From: Pseudogracilibacillus auburnensis
Lineage (GTDB): Bacteria > Bacillota > Bacilli > Bacillales > Amphibacillaceae
DNA: 64,000 nucleotides
Direction: 5' to 3'
Assembly (NCBI RefSeq): GCF_003201975.1
Contig: NZ_QJJQ01000013.1
Span: 1 to 64,000 of the forward strand
The notes beneath the pieces were generated by a model that searched no databases, had not been told where the DNA came from, and was given only the letters and a program-made list of their open reading frames with translations. Both the position numbers and the translations under genes were made by a program. Position 1 is the first letter of the stretch; each line of letters opens with the position of its first letter. Positions 26,223-36,508 of this stretch are shown here, piece after piece.

Positions 26223-27239
26223 AAATTTTGCAAACGCTTCCTCGGGGGTCTGATAGTCTAATATTTTCCTAGGCAGCGTGTTCATCCAGTTTTCAACGTC
26301 CTCGATAAGTTTATCCGAGTAGGCATGGATGGGTTGTCCTTTTTTGATAAACCTTCGAATGAGCCCGTTATGGCGTTCATTTGATCCACGCTCCTATGAT
26401 GCATAAGGATGGGCAAAGTAAACATCAATTTGCAATTTCTTGCCCTGTTCCGCCAACTTGCTGAACTCCGAACCGTTGTCCGATGTAATGCTTTTAAAAG
26501 TGTCTTGTAGATTTGGAAATTCTGAAAATATATCGCTTAACGCATCGGTTACTGCCGAGGCGTCTTTGCTTGGGATTCGTCGGATGATTTCCATGCGACT
26601 CTTCCTTTCCACGAGTGTTAGTAAAGCATTGTCTTTTGATTTGTGACCGAGTACCGTGTCAATTTCCCAATGCCCAAATTCTTCCCTAGTCTCGACGGAT
26701 TCTGGACGTTCTTCTATACTCGTTCCAAGTATCTTTTTATTTTCTGCGGATTTTGCCTTCTTCGTTGAACGGCGAAGCTTCATAGCTAAATCCATATTGA
26801 TCACGGACAATTTCCCTTCATCAATCCAATTATATAACGTCTTTGTGCTAGGCACATAGTCGAACAAATCGTGTCTCTTTGCGTAACCTACAACTGCATC
26901 TGGAGACCATTTGTCTACCAAAATTTTATCCTCGGCAAATTGATTAAATTCCCATGCAGCCATCACGGTAGAATGGCCACCACAATTTTCACGGTTTTCC
27001 TCATAGACACGCACATCTACATCAGGATAGTATTTGGTATAAGGCTTACGAAATGTATCAATCTGTTGGACAGTTCCCCGTTTCTTTTCACGTGATATCG
27101 TACTTACATCACGTCCTATTCTTCATGCGATTTCCCGTAATGGCAGGTCTTCATCCAGATAGGCTGCTATTTGTCCTCTTTCAATTTCTGTTAAATGTGT
27201 AAATGTGCGCTTTTTCGTGTTAGAATTACTTTGAGTCAT
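26205..27239 (-). pseudogene. IS30-family transposase with two nonsense mutations
   Basis: A 345-codon frame from ATG 27239 (MTQSNSNTKKRTFTHLTEI) to TAG 26205. It has the N-terminal helix-turn-helix and the DDE residues: D in HWEIDTVLG, D in TSDNGSEF, E in ERGSNE. It is broken by TGA at 27123-27125 (expected Arg after REIA) and TAG at 26394-26396 (expected Trp before ERGSNE). Both fit single transitions. No frameshifts, so inactivation is recent. Confidence 0.9.
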
Positions 27240-27310
27240 CGTGAATACCCTCCGTATGTTTTTTGTTTTGGTCAACTTTAACTATACGTGGTTTCACGAT
27301 GGCTTTCTAT

Positions 27311-27817
27311 TTATCTAACTGTTGCATTTGATTTTACAATGATCCATTCCATCATTTCTAATTTTTCTTCAACAAACTTTGAAAGATCTTCCCCATCTGG
27401 AGCCCAATCTCCTTCTTCGGACAGAACTGCTCCTGTCTCAGCGTCAAATTCGGCGGAGTAAAAATCATCACCCTCCAAAATATCAACGGCATACACAACA
27501 TCTTCAATTGTCAGGCTAACAAAACCATATTGAACGACTTCTTGATATTCTGGTAAATGATCAAAATCGTAAGGATCATAATTCATAATAAAAATAGATT
27601 CAAATCCAGAGTCTGTTTCAAATTCGACATAGTATGAAGGATATTTTTCCTCAAATGCAGCCATATCAAAATTACTTTCAATCGCTTCAATATCTAATGA
27701 ATCATCGCTCGGGTCATTCGTAGATATTTGTTCATTTTTAGAACAGCCAAATAATAGACCAATACTTGTAATCATGAATAGGATTAACCAGCCTGTTTTA
27801 TGCTTTTTATTCATCAT
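27311..27817 (-). CDS. Hypothetical acidic lipoprotein
   Basis: 168 residues with a lipoprotein signal (hydrophobic segment then LLFGCSKNEQ). The mature part is very acidic and contains IEDVVYAVDILEGDDFYSAEFD, somewhat like PepSY-type modules, but assignment is unsure. The strong RBS AGGAGG is 11 bases before the ATG. It follows the 110-residue gene by 16 bp on the same strand. Anchored outside the membrane; function unknown. Confidence 0.75.
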   Translation of the reverse strand: MMNKKHKTGWLILFMITSIGLLFGCSKNEQISTNDPSDDSLDIEAIESNFDMAAFEEKYPSYYVEFETDSGFESIFIMNYDPYDFDHLPEYQEVVQYGFVSLTIEDVVYAVDILEGDDFYSAEFDAETGAVLSEEGDWAPDGEDLSKFVEEKLEMMEWIIVKSNATVR

Positions 27818-27833
27818 TTTTTACCGATCCTCC

Positions 27834-28166
27834 TTACAGTTTTTCTACTTTTTTATACATAAAGTTATCAATTGTTACCTTTTTAAAATGTTCTTTATCA
27901 TCATACCTCCAATTAGGCACGTTCATCATTTCACTGATCGTGCCATTTTTCACTTCGATCAATTTACCTTCCTCATCTGTCGCTAATAAAAACATCATCT
28001 TAAATTTCATATCTGAAACAGTCGATAATATGGTATCAGCAATAAAGGTATCCCATAAATGAAATAAAAAAGATCTTTTTTGACGTTTCATCACAACATA
28101 CACAACATCACCTGGCGTTCTTAAATGTTCCATTGCGTCTAATGCTTCTTTTGTTTTCTTATTCAT
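27834..28166 (-). CDS. Hypothetical protein (110 aa)
   Basis: A soluble, basic protein, MNKKTKEALDAMEHLRTPGD, without signal peptide. It probably forms a two-gene operon with the lipoprotein downstream. The RBS AAGGAAGAG is near the ATG. Family not recognised. Confidence 0.65.
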   Translation of the reverse strand: MNKKTKEALDAMEHLRTPGDVVYVVMKRQKRSFLFHLWDTFIADTILSTVSDMKFKMMFLLATDEEGKLIEVKNGTISEMMNVPNWRYDDKEHFKKVTIDNFMYKKVEKL

Positions 28167-28354
28167 ATTTTCTCTTCCTTTCCATAGTAAATCTTAGACG
28201 ACCTCTGCTAATTGTAATGTATCATAATTAAATGGGTTCCAAAGAAACTTTATAAATTCTTTATGATAGGCAGAGTGGACATTTATTTTCCTATCCTTTT
28301 TGTTTCACTTCAAGTAAAATAAATATAAAGTGATAAAGGAATGGGTGAGGTGTT

Positions 28355-28768
28355 ATGAAGTTGATTCGCAAAAACTGGAAAGAAGTAGTTGAGAATACAT
28401 TATCTAATGTAATTGATCCTGATTTCATTCTTATTTTTGGTTCATATGCAAAAGGATCGGAACGAGTTGGAAGTGACTTAGATATTGCCTATTTTTCACA
28501 TAACAAGCTATCAGATTATGATCGATTTCTCATCGCACAACAACTTGCAGAACAATTAAAAACAGAAGTTGACTTAGTTAATATAAAAACAATCGATACC
28601 GTATTTGCTGCTCAAATCTTTTTTACCGGGAAGCTTATCTCCTGCAAAGACAGAAACGAATTTAATAAACAAAGAATGAAAGCATTATCCATGTATGTAA
28701 CTCTTAATGAGCAGCGAAAAAAAATTATAGAGCAAGTTGATGAAAGAGGGTATATATATGAAGAGTGA
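28355..28768 (+). CDS. mntA: MntA-type antitoxin (minimal nucleotidyltransferase)
   Basis: 137 residues with the polymerase-beta-like nucleotidyltransferase signature G29-S30-(x10)-D41-x-D43 in FGSYAKGSERVGSDLDIAY. In type VII toxin-antitoxin systems MntA adds AMP to a Tyr of the HepT toxin and so blocks its RNase activity. The gene overlaps hepT by 11 bp and is first, as in known pairs. The RBS GGGTGAGG precedes the ATG, and a TTGTTT (18 bp) TATAAA promoter lies just upstream. Confidence 0.9.
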   Translation: MKLIRKNWKEVVENTLSNVIDPDFILIFGSYAKGSERVGSDLDIAYFSHNKLSDYDRFLIAQQLAEQLKTEVDLVNIKTIDTVFAAQIFFTGKLISCKDRNEFNKQRMKALSMYVTLNEQRKKIIEQVDERGYIYEE

Positions 28769-29165
28769 TCTTGTTTATAACAAAATTGCAATAATTGAAC
28801 GTTGTATTATTCGTGTGAAAGAAGTTTATGAAGATGACTCTAAAAATCTTCATAACTTCACAAAACAAGATAGTATCATTTTAAATATTCAAAGAGCATG
28901 CGAAGCAAGTATTGATCTTGCTATGCATATTGTTAGTCAAAAAAACCTTGGTATTCCTAAATCTTCTCGTGAAGCGTTTGAATTACTAAATAATAATGAT
29001 TTAATCGATGCATCAATTTACAAAAGTATGGGGGCAATGATTGGATTTAGGAACATTGCCGTACATGATTACCAATCTCTGAACATCCAAATACTACAGG
29101 TCATCATTGAAGAACATCTAGAGGATTTCAAGAAGTATACTAAACAAATAATTAAAATTGTTTAA
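28758..29165 (+). CDS. hepT: HepT-type HEPN RNase toxin
   Basis: About 135 helical residues of the HEPN/DUF86 family. The catalytic RNase motif R98-x4-H103 and the AMP-acceptor Y105 are intact in RNIAVHDY, giving the full RX4HXY motif. It starts at ATG 28758 inside the end of mntA. The toxin cleaves RNA unless AMPylated by MntA. Both halves look functional. Confidence 0.9.
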   Translation: MKSDLVYNKIAIIERCIIRVKEVYEDDSKNLHNFTKQDSIILNIQRACEASIDLAMHIVSQKNLGIPKSSREAFELLNNNDLIDASIYKSMGAMIGFRNIAVHDYQSLNIQILQVIIEEHLEDFKKYTKQIIKIV

Positions 29166-29224
29166 ACATAATGAATCATTTAAAAGCAATAAGTTGACTG
29201 CTCCCAACGTACTGCCTTTTCATT

Positions 29225-30106
29225 TTAACTTGCATCCCTTACAACCTTTCTTTTCTTTAGCACCGGCTTAATTTCGGCAATTAAAATAGCCATCATAATT
29301 AGTAGTGCTCCAATGACCATTGGTACTGTCAACACTTCTTTTAAAAACAAAACAGATAGTACTGTTCCAAAAAAGGATTCTGTTGATAAAATGATTGCCC
29401 CTCTTGTAGCTGTCGTATACTTGAAGGCGATATTTTGGCATAGGTAGGCAATGGTTGTTGAGAAAATAGCTAAATAAATTAATGAGTATATTGCCTCCTT
29501 TTCCATTTCTACAGGTATATCTCTTTGTGCAAGTAAGACAATGACACTAATGAATGATGCTGTCATAAACTGAACAATGGTAAGCGAAATGGCATCTTCT
29601 TTTTTGACAAAATGATTCGTGTAAAAAATATCAAAGGCAAAACCAACAGCACAAGCTAGCGTCAAAGCATCTCCTATATTGATGGTCATGGAGCCTTGTA
29701 ATGATAAAAAGCCAATTCCAATAATAGCGATAAAAGAACCAATCACTTCATTTCGATCGATTCTCCGTTTGTAAATAAAATAAGCTAGTATTGGAACAAT
29801 GACCACATTAACAGCAGTTAAAAATGCATTTTTAGATGGTGTTGTATATTCCAGACCAACCGTTTGCAAGGCAAAAGCTACATATAAAATTGCTCCTAAG
29901 ATAGCACCTTTCCAAACAACTGATCTCGTAAACTTTTTAATTCTATTTCCAAAAAGAATGATCAGGATGATTGATGCTAAAACAAATCTTCCCGCCATTA
30001 CTTGATAGGCGGTTAAATAGTTAAGGGCAATTGCAGTTACTACAAACCCGCTTCCCCAAACAATTGCTGTAATCAGCAGCATTCCATCTCCAATATATTG
30101 CCTCAT
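29225..30106 (-). CDS. EamA/DMT-family transporter
   Basis: 293 residues with ten membrane helices in two EamA repeats (ITAIVWGSGFVVTAIALNYL and STTIAYLCQNIAFKYT). The family exports or imports metabolites. It lies 81 bp downstream of a PucR-type regulator on the same strand, which may control it. The C-terminal tail KKRKVVRDAS is basic and cytoplasmic. Confidence 0.87.
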   Translation of the reverse strand: MRQYIGDGMLLITAIVWGSGFVVTAIALNYLTAYQVMAGRFVLASIILIILFGNRIKKFTRSVVWKGAILGAILYVAFALQTVGLEYTTPSKNAFLTAVNVVIVPILAYFIYKRRIDRNEVIGSFIAIIGIGFLSLQGSMTINIGDALTLACAVGFAFDIFYTNHFVKKEDAISLTIVQFMTASFISVIVLLAQRDIPVEMEKEAIYSLIYLAIFSTTIAYLCQNIAFKYTTATRGAIILSTESFFGTVLSVLFLKEVLTVPMVIGALLIMMAILIAEIKPVLKKRKVVRDAS

Positions 30107-30187
30107 CTTCCTCGTCTCCTCCTAGCAAATATAAGGATAGCATAAAAAATAAGGCAATTACCTTTGTTTTTTTCCAAATCTTCTAGC

Positions 30188-31351
30188 CTATTTTTGTACA
30201 GAATCCAAATCATTAGACATTCTACCAACTTGCTGATCTAATAAATATAATTTAACTGCTTGTGATAAATGTTCATAAAAGGCCAGCTCATTACTTGATG
30301 GGTCAATCATTTGCTGGATTTTTGACAAACGATAACGGATTGTATTAGAGTGACAAAAAAGTGCCCCAGCGACCTCTTTTACATTACCATTTTTCAATAT
30401 AAAAGAGATTGCAGTATGAAGCAATTCTTGATTTTTAAGGAGCTTATGTAAATATTTGTTCATGTAATTACGGGCAAATGGTGGATCGTTTCGGTAAAAT
30501 TCAAATAATATTCTTTCAGAAGTAAGTTGTTCGTAATGACAAACTGATTTCATTTCAATCATAGCTAATGCACATGAATAATAAGCTTCCCTAACTGCAA
30601 GATGAAGTCCTGTGTGGCTTACATGGGTTTCACTATAACCGATCGTCCATTCTTCACTAGGAATATGATAGAAATCCATATGGTCTGTTAATGCTTTTTC
30701 AAATTGTATGTGTTGATGCTTATCCGAATAGATTAAGAATAGACTATTTCGATAATGACATACAATGCCTAATTTCAAGAAGGAATCCATCCACTTATCA
30801 TCAGACAAGTTTTTTCGCTGAAGATTTGCTACACAAATATATTTATCTAATGGCCGATTCATTTGTTGTACATATGAATGAATTTGCTCTTCTGTCACTT
30901 CTTCTTCCAAAAAGCTGTGTACCATTTCCGTTAAAAATGTTTCATGTTTTCTTTCTTTGATATGTTCCATTACTTCCATAATAACTGTTTCAAAAAATTC
31001 ATCGCCACCGAAACGCAAAATTGGGAACCCTTTTTCATTTGCATAAGCGATAATTTCATCAGGTAGCTCTTTAAATATGACTGGTTTATAGGCTAATGCA
31101 CTTACTCTTAGTTCAATTAGTTTCTTTATTGTTTCGAGTAAAAGTTCTGGATGTTGATTGGCAAATAACAGGCTACTAAGTACGAGGCTATTCGGATTAA
31201 AAATCGTTTCCCTTGCATGCTCAATACCTGTTGCAAATTCAAAATCTAGAATTTCAACACTTTCAATTTTTTTACATAAAGCATTTTTTCCAGCAACGAC
31301 TGTAAAATGTTTCGTAATGGGGATTTGCCATAAATCCTTCATGGTCATCAT
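30188..31351 (-). CDS. PucR-family transcriptional regulator
   Basis: About 387 residues: N-terminal PucR sensory domain (about 1-120) and a C-terminal helix-turn-helix (about 330-385, NVKEVAGALFCHSNTIRYRL). The chosen ATG at 31351 has AAGGATG upstream; a TTG at 31372 would place the RBS inside the gene. It is shorter than the PucR protein at 13702-15279 and shares its architecture. The nearest candidate target is the EamA transporter downstream. Confidence 0.83.
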   Translation of the reverse strand: MMTMKDLWQIPITKHFTVVAGKNALCKKIESVEILDFEFATGIEHARETIFNPNSLVLSSLLFANQHPELLLETIKKLIELRVSALAYKPVIFKELPDEIIAYANEKGFPILRFGGDEFFETVIMEVMEHIKERKHETFLTEMVHSFLEEEVTEEQIHSYVQQMNRPLDKYICVANLQRKNLSDDKWMDSFLKLGIVCHYRNSLFLIYSDKHQHIQFEKALTDHMDFYHIPSEEWTIGYSETHVSHTGLHLAVREAYYSCALAMIEMKSVCHYEQLTSERILFEFYRNDPPFARNYMNKYLHKLLKNQELLHTAISFILKNGNVKEVAGALFCHSNTIRYRLSKIQQMIDPSSNELAFYEHLSQAVKLYLLDQQVGRMSNDLDSVQK

Positions 31352-31474
31352 TGTTTCATCATCCTTACCCAAATAGATACTATTATTATAATCTATCTCG
31401 ATAAAAAGACGGGAGATTTAGGATTACTCCAACAAAAAAGCCTCTTCTCACAGGCAGAGAAAAGGCAATGATTT

Positions 31475-32761
31475 CTATTTTACTGGAATATCAATTGTTT
31501 TATTATATGTTTTTAGAAAATGAATTCCTTCTATAGATAACTGTTCTGGTGTTTCCGTTGTATCAAATACGAGCGTTCTTTCTTTCATATAAACGCCATT
31601 TATTTGCATGGAATAATCCTCCCCGATCGTTGTTTGTAATGGTATTGTCCCTTTCTTCGTCACGATAGAAACCCCATCAAGCAAAACATACTCATCTGTT
31701 GCTATTGTGACCTCTATTCCTCTTGATGTTTCTTCTACCTGTTTCACGATCATTTCCTCTTCTTCGTATAAAGTGAAAAATTCATTTTTGTCAGGTCCAA
31801 ATTGAATTTGCTTATTAATCTCCTCGTATCCGATAAATTTTCTAACCATGACTTGTAAAGAGTCTAACTCCTCCGGTAAAGTATGATATTGAATATCGAA
31901 CGTTGTGCCAGTGGGGCCAGTTGTAACACCATAACTACTAGACCCTACAGAATTACCATTAGCAATTAATCTTATTCCATGTAGTGGAGCTCCTTCAAAC
32001 TTATCTAAATTCTCTACATCTATTGAACCTTCAAGTACGGTTACTGTTGGAGAAGCAGTGATGACATCAAACGTTATGGTTCCTGAATCAACGGATACGG
32101 TCTCCTTAATCGGTTGTGTCAAATTGGCCTGCATCGCTTTGTTCGGGTCATGGTCGAACGTAATTTCCACCGTCGATTCATCATCTTCAGTAAATTGCCA
32201 GATAACGAGTGTGAGCTTTTTAGCAAATGGATTTACCGGTTCAAATTGGAGCATTCCCTTCACTTCCGTTTCATCTTCATTGAAGTAACCAGGACCACCT
32301 GAAATAGAGGAATTCGTTAAAAATCCCGTGATGGAGGCAAAAGAAATAAAATTTTCCTCATCAATCCCATTCGGATTACGTAACGTATAAAACAAAATCA
32401 GCTGATTTACATCTGTCATGATTCCATGGATCGTAAGTGTTGTACCACCTTCTAGCTCAACACTTTTATCAACAACTTGCCCCATTTCATTCTCATTTAA
32501 ATCTTTTAACGGACCAGATAACATATCATCAAAACCGAGTATTTTTTTACTATAATAAGCGAGCGCATTAAAATTATAACTAATCACACTTACAAGTATG
32601 ATTGCCGCTATAGCAACCTTCCATATAAAAGCGACTTTTCTTTTTCTTCTCGGTTCCACCGTGTTTAATGCTGCTGTTAATTTCATTTCTAAATCATCTG
32701 GAGCTTTCATGGAGTCCAATCGCGCTTTCTCATCAGCTAATTGTTTTTCAAGATTTTCCAT
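31475..32761 (-). CDS. DUF4179 anti-sigma-type membrane protein
   Basis: About 428 residues: a cytoplasmic N-terminus (about 1-48), one membrane helix (about 49-65), then a large outside region with the DUF4179 domain next to the membrane and further beta-rich domains. It starts at ATG 32761 and overlaps the sigma gene by 14 bp, so the two are translationally coupled. The usual role is to hold the partner sigma factor at the membrane until an outside signal arrives. Confidence 0.85.
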   Translation of the reverse strand: MENLEKQLADEKARLDSMKAPDDLEMKLTAALNTVEPRRKRKVAFIWKVAIAAIILVSVISYNFNALAYYSKKILGFDDMLSGPLKDLNENEMGQVVDKSVELEGGTTLTIHGIMTDVNQLILFYTLRNPNGIDEENFISFASITGFLTNSSISGGPGYFNEDETEVKGMLQFEPVNPFAKKLTLVIWQFTEDDESTVEITFDHDPNKAMQANLTQPIKETVSVDSGTITFDVITASPTVTVLEGSIDVENLDKFEGAPLHGIRLIANGNSVGSSSYGVTTGPTGTTFDIQYHTLPEELDSLQVMVRKFIGYEEINKQIQFGPDKNEFFTLYEEEEMIVKQVEETSRGIEVTIATDEYVLLDGVSIVTKKGTIPLQTTIGEDYSMQINGVYMKERTLVFDTTETPEQLSIEGIHFLKTYNKTIDIPVK

Positions 32762-33299
32762 TATGATCACTCCCATATTGATCTCGTAACTTTTTTAATC
32801 CGTAAAACACCCTGGACTTTGCCGTTCCGACTGAAACATTCATCATCGTAGCAATGGTTTCGTAGTCGAGATCATGAAAATATTTTAATTGGATTGCTTC
32901 TTTTTGTTGATCACTCAAATGCACTAACAGTGATTGAATATCGATTTGGTTTTCACTTCGACTATATGGATCACCATTTACTGCCTTGCCAAGTTCCTTA
33001 CCATTAGCGGCAATGAATTCATCAACTAACACCACTTTCTTCCGCCTTTGTAGTAATGTTTTACATTCATTGACTAAAATCGTCTTACTCCAACTGTAAA
33101 ATGCTGCTTCTTTTTTTAGTTGATCGATCTTTTCATACAGAGTAACAATCATTTCTGCCATTGCGTCCATTGCATCATGTTCATTTCCCATATACGTAAA
33201 GGCTAGCTTATAATAGGCATCTTTTTCCATCATAATTAATTGAAGTAATGCCTTTTTGCTCCCTTTTTTTGCTTTTTTAACTAAACGGACGACATGCAT
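32748..33299 (-). CDS. ECF-type RNA polymerase sigma factor
   Basis: About 183 residues with sigma region 2 (AMAEMIVTLYEKIDQLKKEA) and region 4 (YETIATMMNVSVGTAKSRVF). The start MHVVRL at 33299 has GGGGTG six bases upstream and gives the normal ECF length; the frame stays open 32 codons further 5'. Its partner DUF4179 gene overlaps the 3' end. The regulon is unknown and no obvious target promoter was found. Confidence 0.87.
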   Translation of the reverse strand: MHVVRLVKKAKKGSKKALLQLIMMEKDAYYKLAFTYMGNEHDAMDAMAEMIVTLYEKIDQLKKEAAFYSWSKTILVNECKTLLQRRKKVVLVDEFIAANGKELGKAVNGDPYSRSENQIDIQSLLVHLSDQQKEAIQLKYFHDLDYETIATMMNVSVGTAKSRVFYGLKKLRDQYGSDHNGKS

Positions 33300-33368
33300 C
33301 GCTTCACCCCACTTACCTATAAGAGTCATCAACATGCTAAAAAGTTCATTTTTATTTTTAAAATAAAT

Positions 33369-33400
33369 AAAAGGTGCAATTCTTATGAATAGCACCTTTT
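33369..33400 (-). terminator. Terminator of eutH
   Basis: AAAAGGTGC pairs with GCACCTTTT around ATTC/GAAT; T-rich on both sides. Confidence 0.85.
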
Positions 33401-33416
33401 ATCATTCTTCCATTTT

Positions 33417-34649
33417 TTAACTCACTACGTCTTTCATTCGTTTTTCATTTTGGGATGTATCTTCTGTTTCCAATCTTTCCGCAATGGGAACAGACAACTT
33501 AAATGCTAGATAGATAGAAAACAATGCCGCAACAATTTTTCCCACCATAATTGGTAGAATTAAATTTGGTTGAAAATTAGCAGTGAAAGATAAATGATCT
33601 CCAAACACGGTTGCAATACAGACAGAAAAAGCAATATTAATTACTTTATCCTTTGCTGGCATGTCCTTCACCATCCGAAACATCGCTAATGTATTAGCAA
33701 CAGAGGCAACTAAACCAGTACTACCAATTGTTTGCATCCCTAACGCTTTAGCCAGCTTCTGAAGCGGTTTGGCAAATAAATTTCTAAATAAATAGATCAT
33801 TGGGAATGAACCTGCTAGCATAATTCCGATATAACCCGCAACTTCTAATGCTCTAAATACATCTTCTTCGTCTGCAATAATCGGATCGAATCCCCAACCA
33901 CCGAATAAAGTAGAAAAAATCCCAGTAAAATATTCTACGATTGAAAAAACAAGCACTAGTTTAATCCCTGTGTCTAATATTTTTCCATAAAGCAAAAATC
34001 CTTTAATCATCATATTCGGATAAATACGTAATCCGATCGCTAATAAGACGACAAAAATAATTAATGGAATTAAGGTAATAAAAATTTCTGAAAAACTTAA
34101 TAATAATGGATATAATGACGGATCATTCGTTGATACCATCTCTCTAATTTGCGGCTTTGAAATAGCAATCATAAAGCAAGCTACTAAAACACCGACTGGA
34201 ATGGTAAGAATTCCTGCCATGACACCGAGCGCCATATATTTATAATCTTTTTTAGAAATAAGAGCGAGACCAACAGGAATTAAAAACGTTAGTGTAGGCC
34301 CTAAAAAATAGCCAACAACCGTTGCGATAATCCATGATTCCCGCGTTTCAGCTAATACATCAGCTAATTGGTATCCTCCCATATCGACTGCGATCATAGA
34401 CGTTGCCGCAATGGAAGAATCAATACCGAATTGACTTAGCCAAGGTCCTATTACAGTCGAGATAAACTTCGATAAATATGGTATGGAAGCCATAATTCCT
34501 GCGCAAGGAATAAAGATATGCCCGATGACATAAAAACCTTCCATAAATTCTCGACCGAGACCTTTTTCTGAATTTTTTATTGCTGCAAATGCACCGATCA
34601 CGGCACATGCCATAATTAAATAGATAATTGAATTACTGATAACTTCCAT
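33417..34649 (-). CDS. eutH: EutH-family ethanolamine permease
   Basis: 410 residues with about 11 membrane helices and the EutH blocks FYVIGHIFIPCAGIMASIPYL-type opening, VDMGGYQLADVLAET and SVCIATVFGDHLSFTANFQP. EutH helps ethanolamine enter cells. No other eut gene is near, so it is an orphan, either feeding ammonia-lyase genes elsewhere or scavenging ethanolamine from phospholipid. The RBS GAGGG is eight bases before the ATG. A single gene. Confidence 0.92.
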   Translation of the reverse strand: MEVISNSIIYLIMACAVIGAFAAIKNSEKGLGREFMEGFYVIGHIFIPCAGIMASIPYLSKFISTVIGPWLSQFGIDSSIAATSMIAVDMGGYQLADVLAETRESWIIATVVGYFLGPTLTFLIPVGLALISKKDYKYMALGVMAGILTIPVGVLVACFMIAISKPQIREMVSTNDPSLYPLLLSFSEIFITLIPLIIFVVLLAIGLRIYPNMMIKGFLLYGKILDTGIKLVLVFSIVEYFTGIFSTLFGGWGFDPIIADEEDVFRALEVAGYIGIMLAGSFPMIYLFRNLFAKPLQKLAKALGMQTIGSTGLVASVANTLAMFRMVKDMPAKDKVINIAFSVCIATVFGDHLSFTANFQPNLILPIMVGKIVAALFSIYLAFKLSVPIAERLETEDTSQNEKRMKDVVS

Positions 34650-34787
34650 CTAGTTAACCCTCTTCACTTTTTCACTTTAATTAGTTAAAATGTTACACCA
34701 TCCTATTTAACCAAAAAAATTAACCAATTACCAGAATAATAATCTTAAAGCTGGGAAAAAATAATAATTTCTAATGGTAAAGATGTA

Positions 34788-34826
34788 AAAAAAGTGCTCT
34801 TAACTTGTAGAATTAAAAGCACCTTT
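34788..34826 (-). terminator. Terminator of capA-like gene
   Basis: GTGCT pairs with AGCAC, extended by TTAA/TTAA, followed on the minus strand by T7. Confidence 0.75.
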
Positions 34827-34874
34827 ATTATTTGAAAATCATTTAATTTACTTAGTTAGTCTTTTTTCCGCCTT

Positions 34875-35984
34875 TCATTTCATTAGTTGTTTTTCCTCTA
34901 CAAGTTGATGATTGTTTTGTACTTTACCATTTTTATCTATCTCCACATCGAATGAAATGGATTGTAAATAATGAAGCATTTCTTGTTTTTGTTTTTCTTC
35001 AGGAGGAATGATTTGTCCATTACTTATTACATAGGGATCAAAAACTAAATCGATTTTATCACCTTTGAAAATCGCTTTTAATAAGCCCGTTTCGGCGGTT
35101 CTCCCTTCAACATAAGGAGGAAATAAAAAGTTTCCTAGTGAATAGGCAACAGGCATTCCTTCATAATATTCAAAGCCTTGGAGCCAGTGCGGATGAGAAC
35201 CCACGATTAGATTCACACCAACTTCTTTCAAAGCTTTTACATATTCTTTTTGATAATCTGCAGGAGTGTTCGTTTTTTCAACTCCCCAATGAAAATAGAC
35301 AATTACGTAATCAGCATCTGCCTTTTGTTCAAGGATCGTTTGCTTTACACCTTCAAGATCATATCCATCTGTTACACCAGCCCTGTTTTCTGTCGCCACC
35401 CAAGTAAAATTTGGGAAAAAGCGAACAAAAGAAAAGAAACGAAATTTCTTCCCCTGCAATACTACTTCTTTAGATTGATAGGCTTCCTTTCTATCTTTAC
35501 CTGCTCCGATATATTCCATATTTGTGTTCTTCACATTTTTAAGTGTATCTAATAGACCGGGCTCCATGTAATCCATTGTATGGTTGTTTCCTATATTAAT
35601 CATGTTAAACCCGGCGTCTTCTATTGCTTGAAGACCCCGCAAATCTGAATTGATCCAAAAAAGCTGGTCGGGATCTTTTGTACCAGGATTTTCTGTAAAT
35701 ACTGTTTCGGCATTAATAAAAGAATAATCTGCTTTTCTGACCGTATCTTTTATGTAGACAAACGGATAATCATAGCCTTTTGTCTCTAAAATTGGTCTTA
35801 GTCCCCAATCGAACATCGTATCTCCTGCGAATAAAATTTCAATCTCAGGATCTGCTTGTTGCGCTTTTGATTGAGCACTTACTTTGACTGATCCATTTTC
35901 AAAAACTAACAAAAACATAATTAGAAAGAATAATCCCAATAAAGGAATGAACATCTTATATTCACTCGGACTACTATCCTCCAA
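34875..35984 (-). CDS. CapA/PgsA-family calcineurin-like phosphoesterase
   Basis: 369 residues: an N-terminal membrane anchor (about 12-30), then the CapA domain with metal-site motifs FAGDTMF, GNNHTMDY, YFHWGVE and GSHPHWLQGFE. The family includes the PgsA/CapA subunit of poly-gamma-glutamate synthases, but no pgsB or pgsC is present, so this stand-alone form is probably another cell-surface phosphoesterase. It starts at TTG with GGGAGG nine bases upstream; the ATG in between is followed by a stop. Confidence 0.87.
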   Translation of the reverse strand: MEDSSPSEYKMFIPLLGLFFLIMFLLVFENGSVKVSAQSKAQQADPEIEILFAGDTMFDWGLRPILETKGYDYPFVYIKDTVRKADYSFINAETVFTENPGTKDPDQLFWINSDLRGLQAIEDAGFNMINIGNNHTMDYMEPGLLDTLKNVKNTNMEYIGAGKDRKEAYQSKEVVLQGKKFRFFSFVRFFPNFTWVATENRAGVTDGYDLEGVKQTILEQKADADYVIVYFHWGVEKTNTPADYQKEYVKALKEVGVNLIVGSHPHWLQGFEYYEGMPVAYSLGNFLFPPYVEGRTAETGLLKAIFKGDKIDLVFDPYVISNGQIIPPEEKQKQEMLHYLQSISFDVEIDKNGKVQNNHQLVEEKQLMK

Positions 35985-36329
35985 TTTACATCGCCTCCCA
36001 TAACATCTTATTCAATTGTTTATTAACTATGAATTGAAGTTACTAATCATTAAATGATGCCATTAGAAGAAACAATTTCTTTTAGAAGGTGTATTCATAA
36101 ATATTGGCTATATTTCTCTCCATTTCTACTTTTCTTTACTTTTTACTATACTCCTAGCATTCTAGAGCCTAGTTGGAACTGAATTGCAAATTTTCCCTTA
36201 AATTAACTCTTCTTACACGCCAAAATTTACTAATAAATCATTAAGGGATTTTACTGTTCCATTAAGCAGATGTGAACTTTATTGAATTGAATGCCTATTC
36301 GCTAATTTATTTCACTTAAATATAATCCA
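35985..36329. other. Intergenic region
   Basis: AT-rich; includes the capA promoter region on the minus strand. No gene or repeat seen. Confidence 0.4.
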
Positions 36330-36377
36330 AAACACAAAAAAAGCTTCTCCCATTTTGGGCAAGCTGTCTTTGTGTTT
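36330..36377. terminator. Nested hairpin, possible terminator
   Basis: AAACACAAA / TTTGTGTTT encloses AGCTT / AAGCT and CCC-ATTTT-GGG. It has A and T tracts on either side of the inner stem. It is near no intact gene and may be a relic of the decayed M24 gene next to it (36509-36750). Confidence 0.5.
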
Positions 36378-36508
36378 CCCGTATCTGAAAGGGTCTTAAT
36401 ACTTCCTTTTTATTGCTAATTATTTCAAAAAAGTCATCCAGCATTAATTTGAAAAAATACTAAATTTGATCTTCATTTTTTGGGAACCATCAATCCGTAC
36501 TTTGATTA

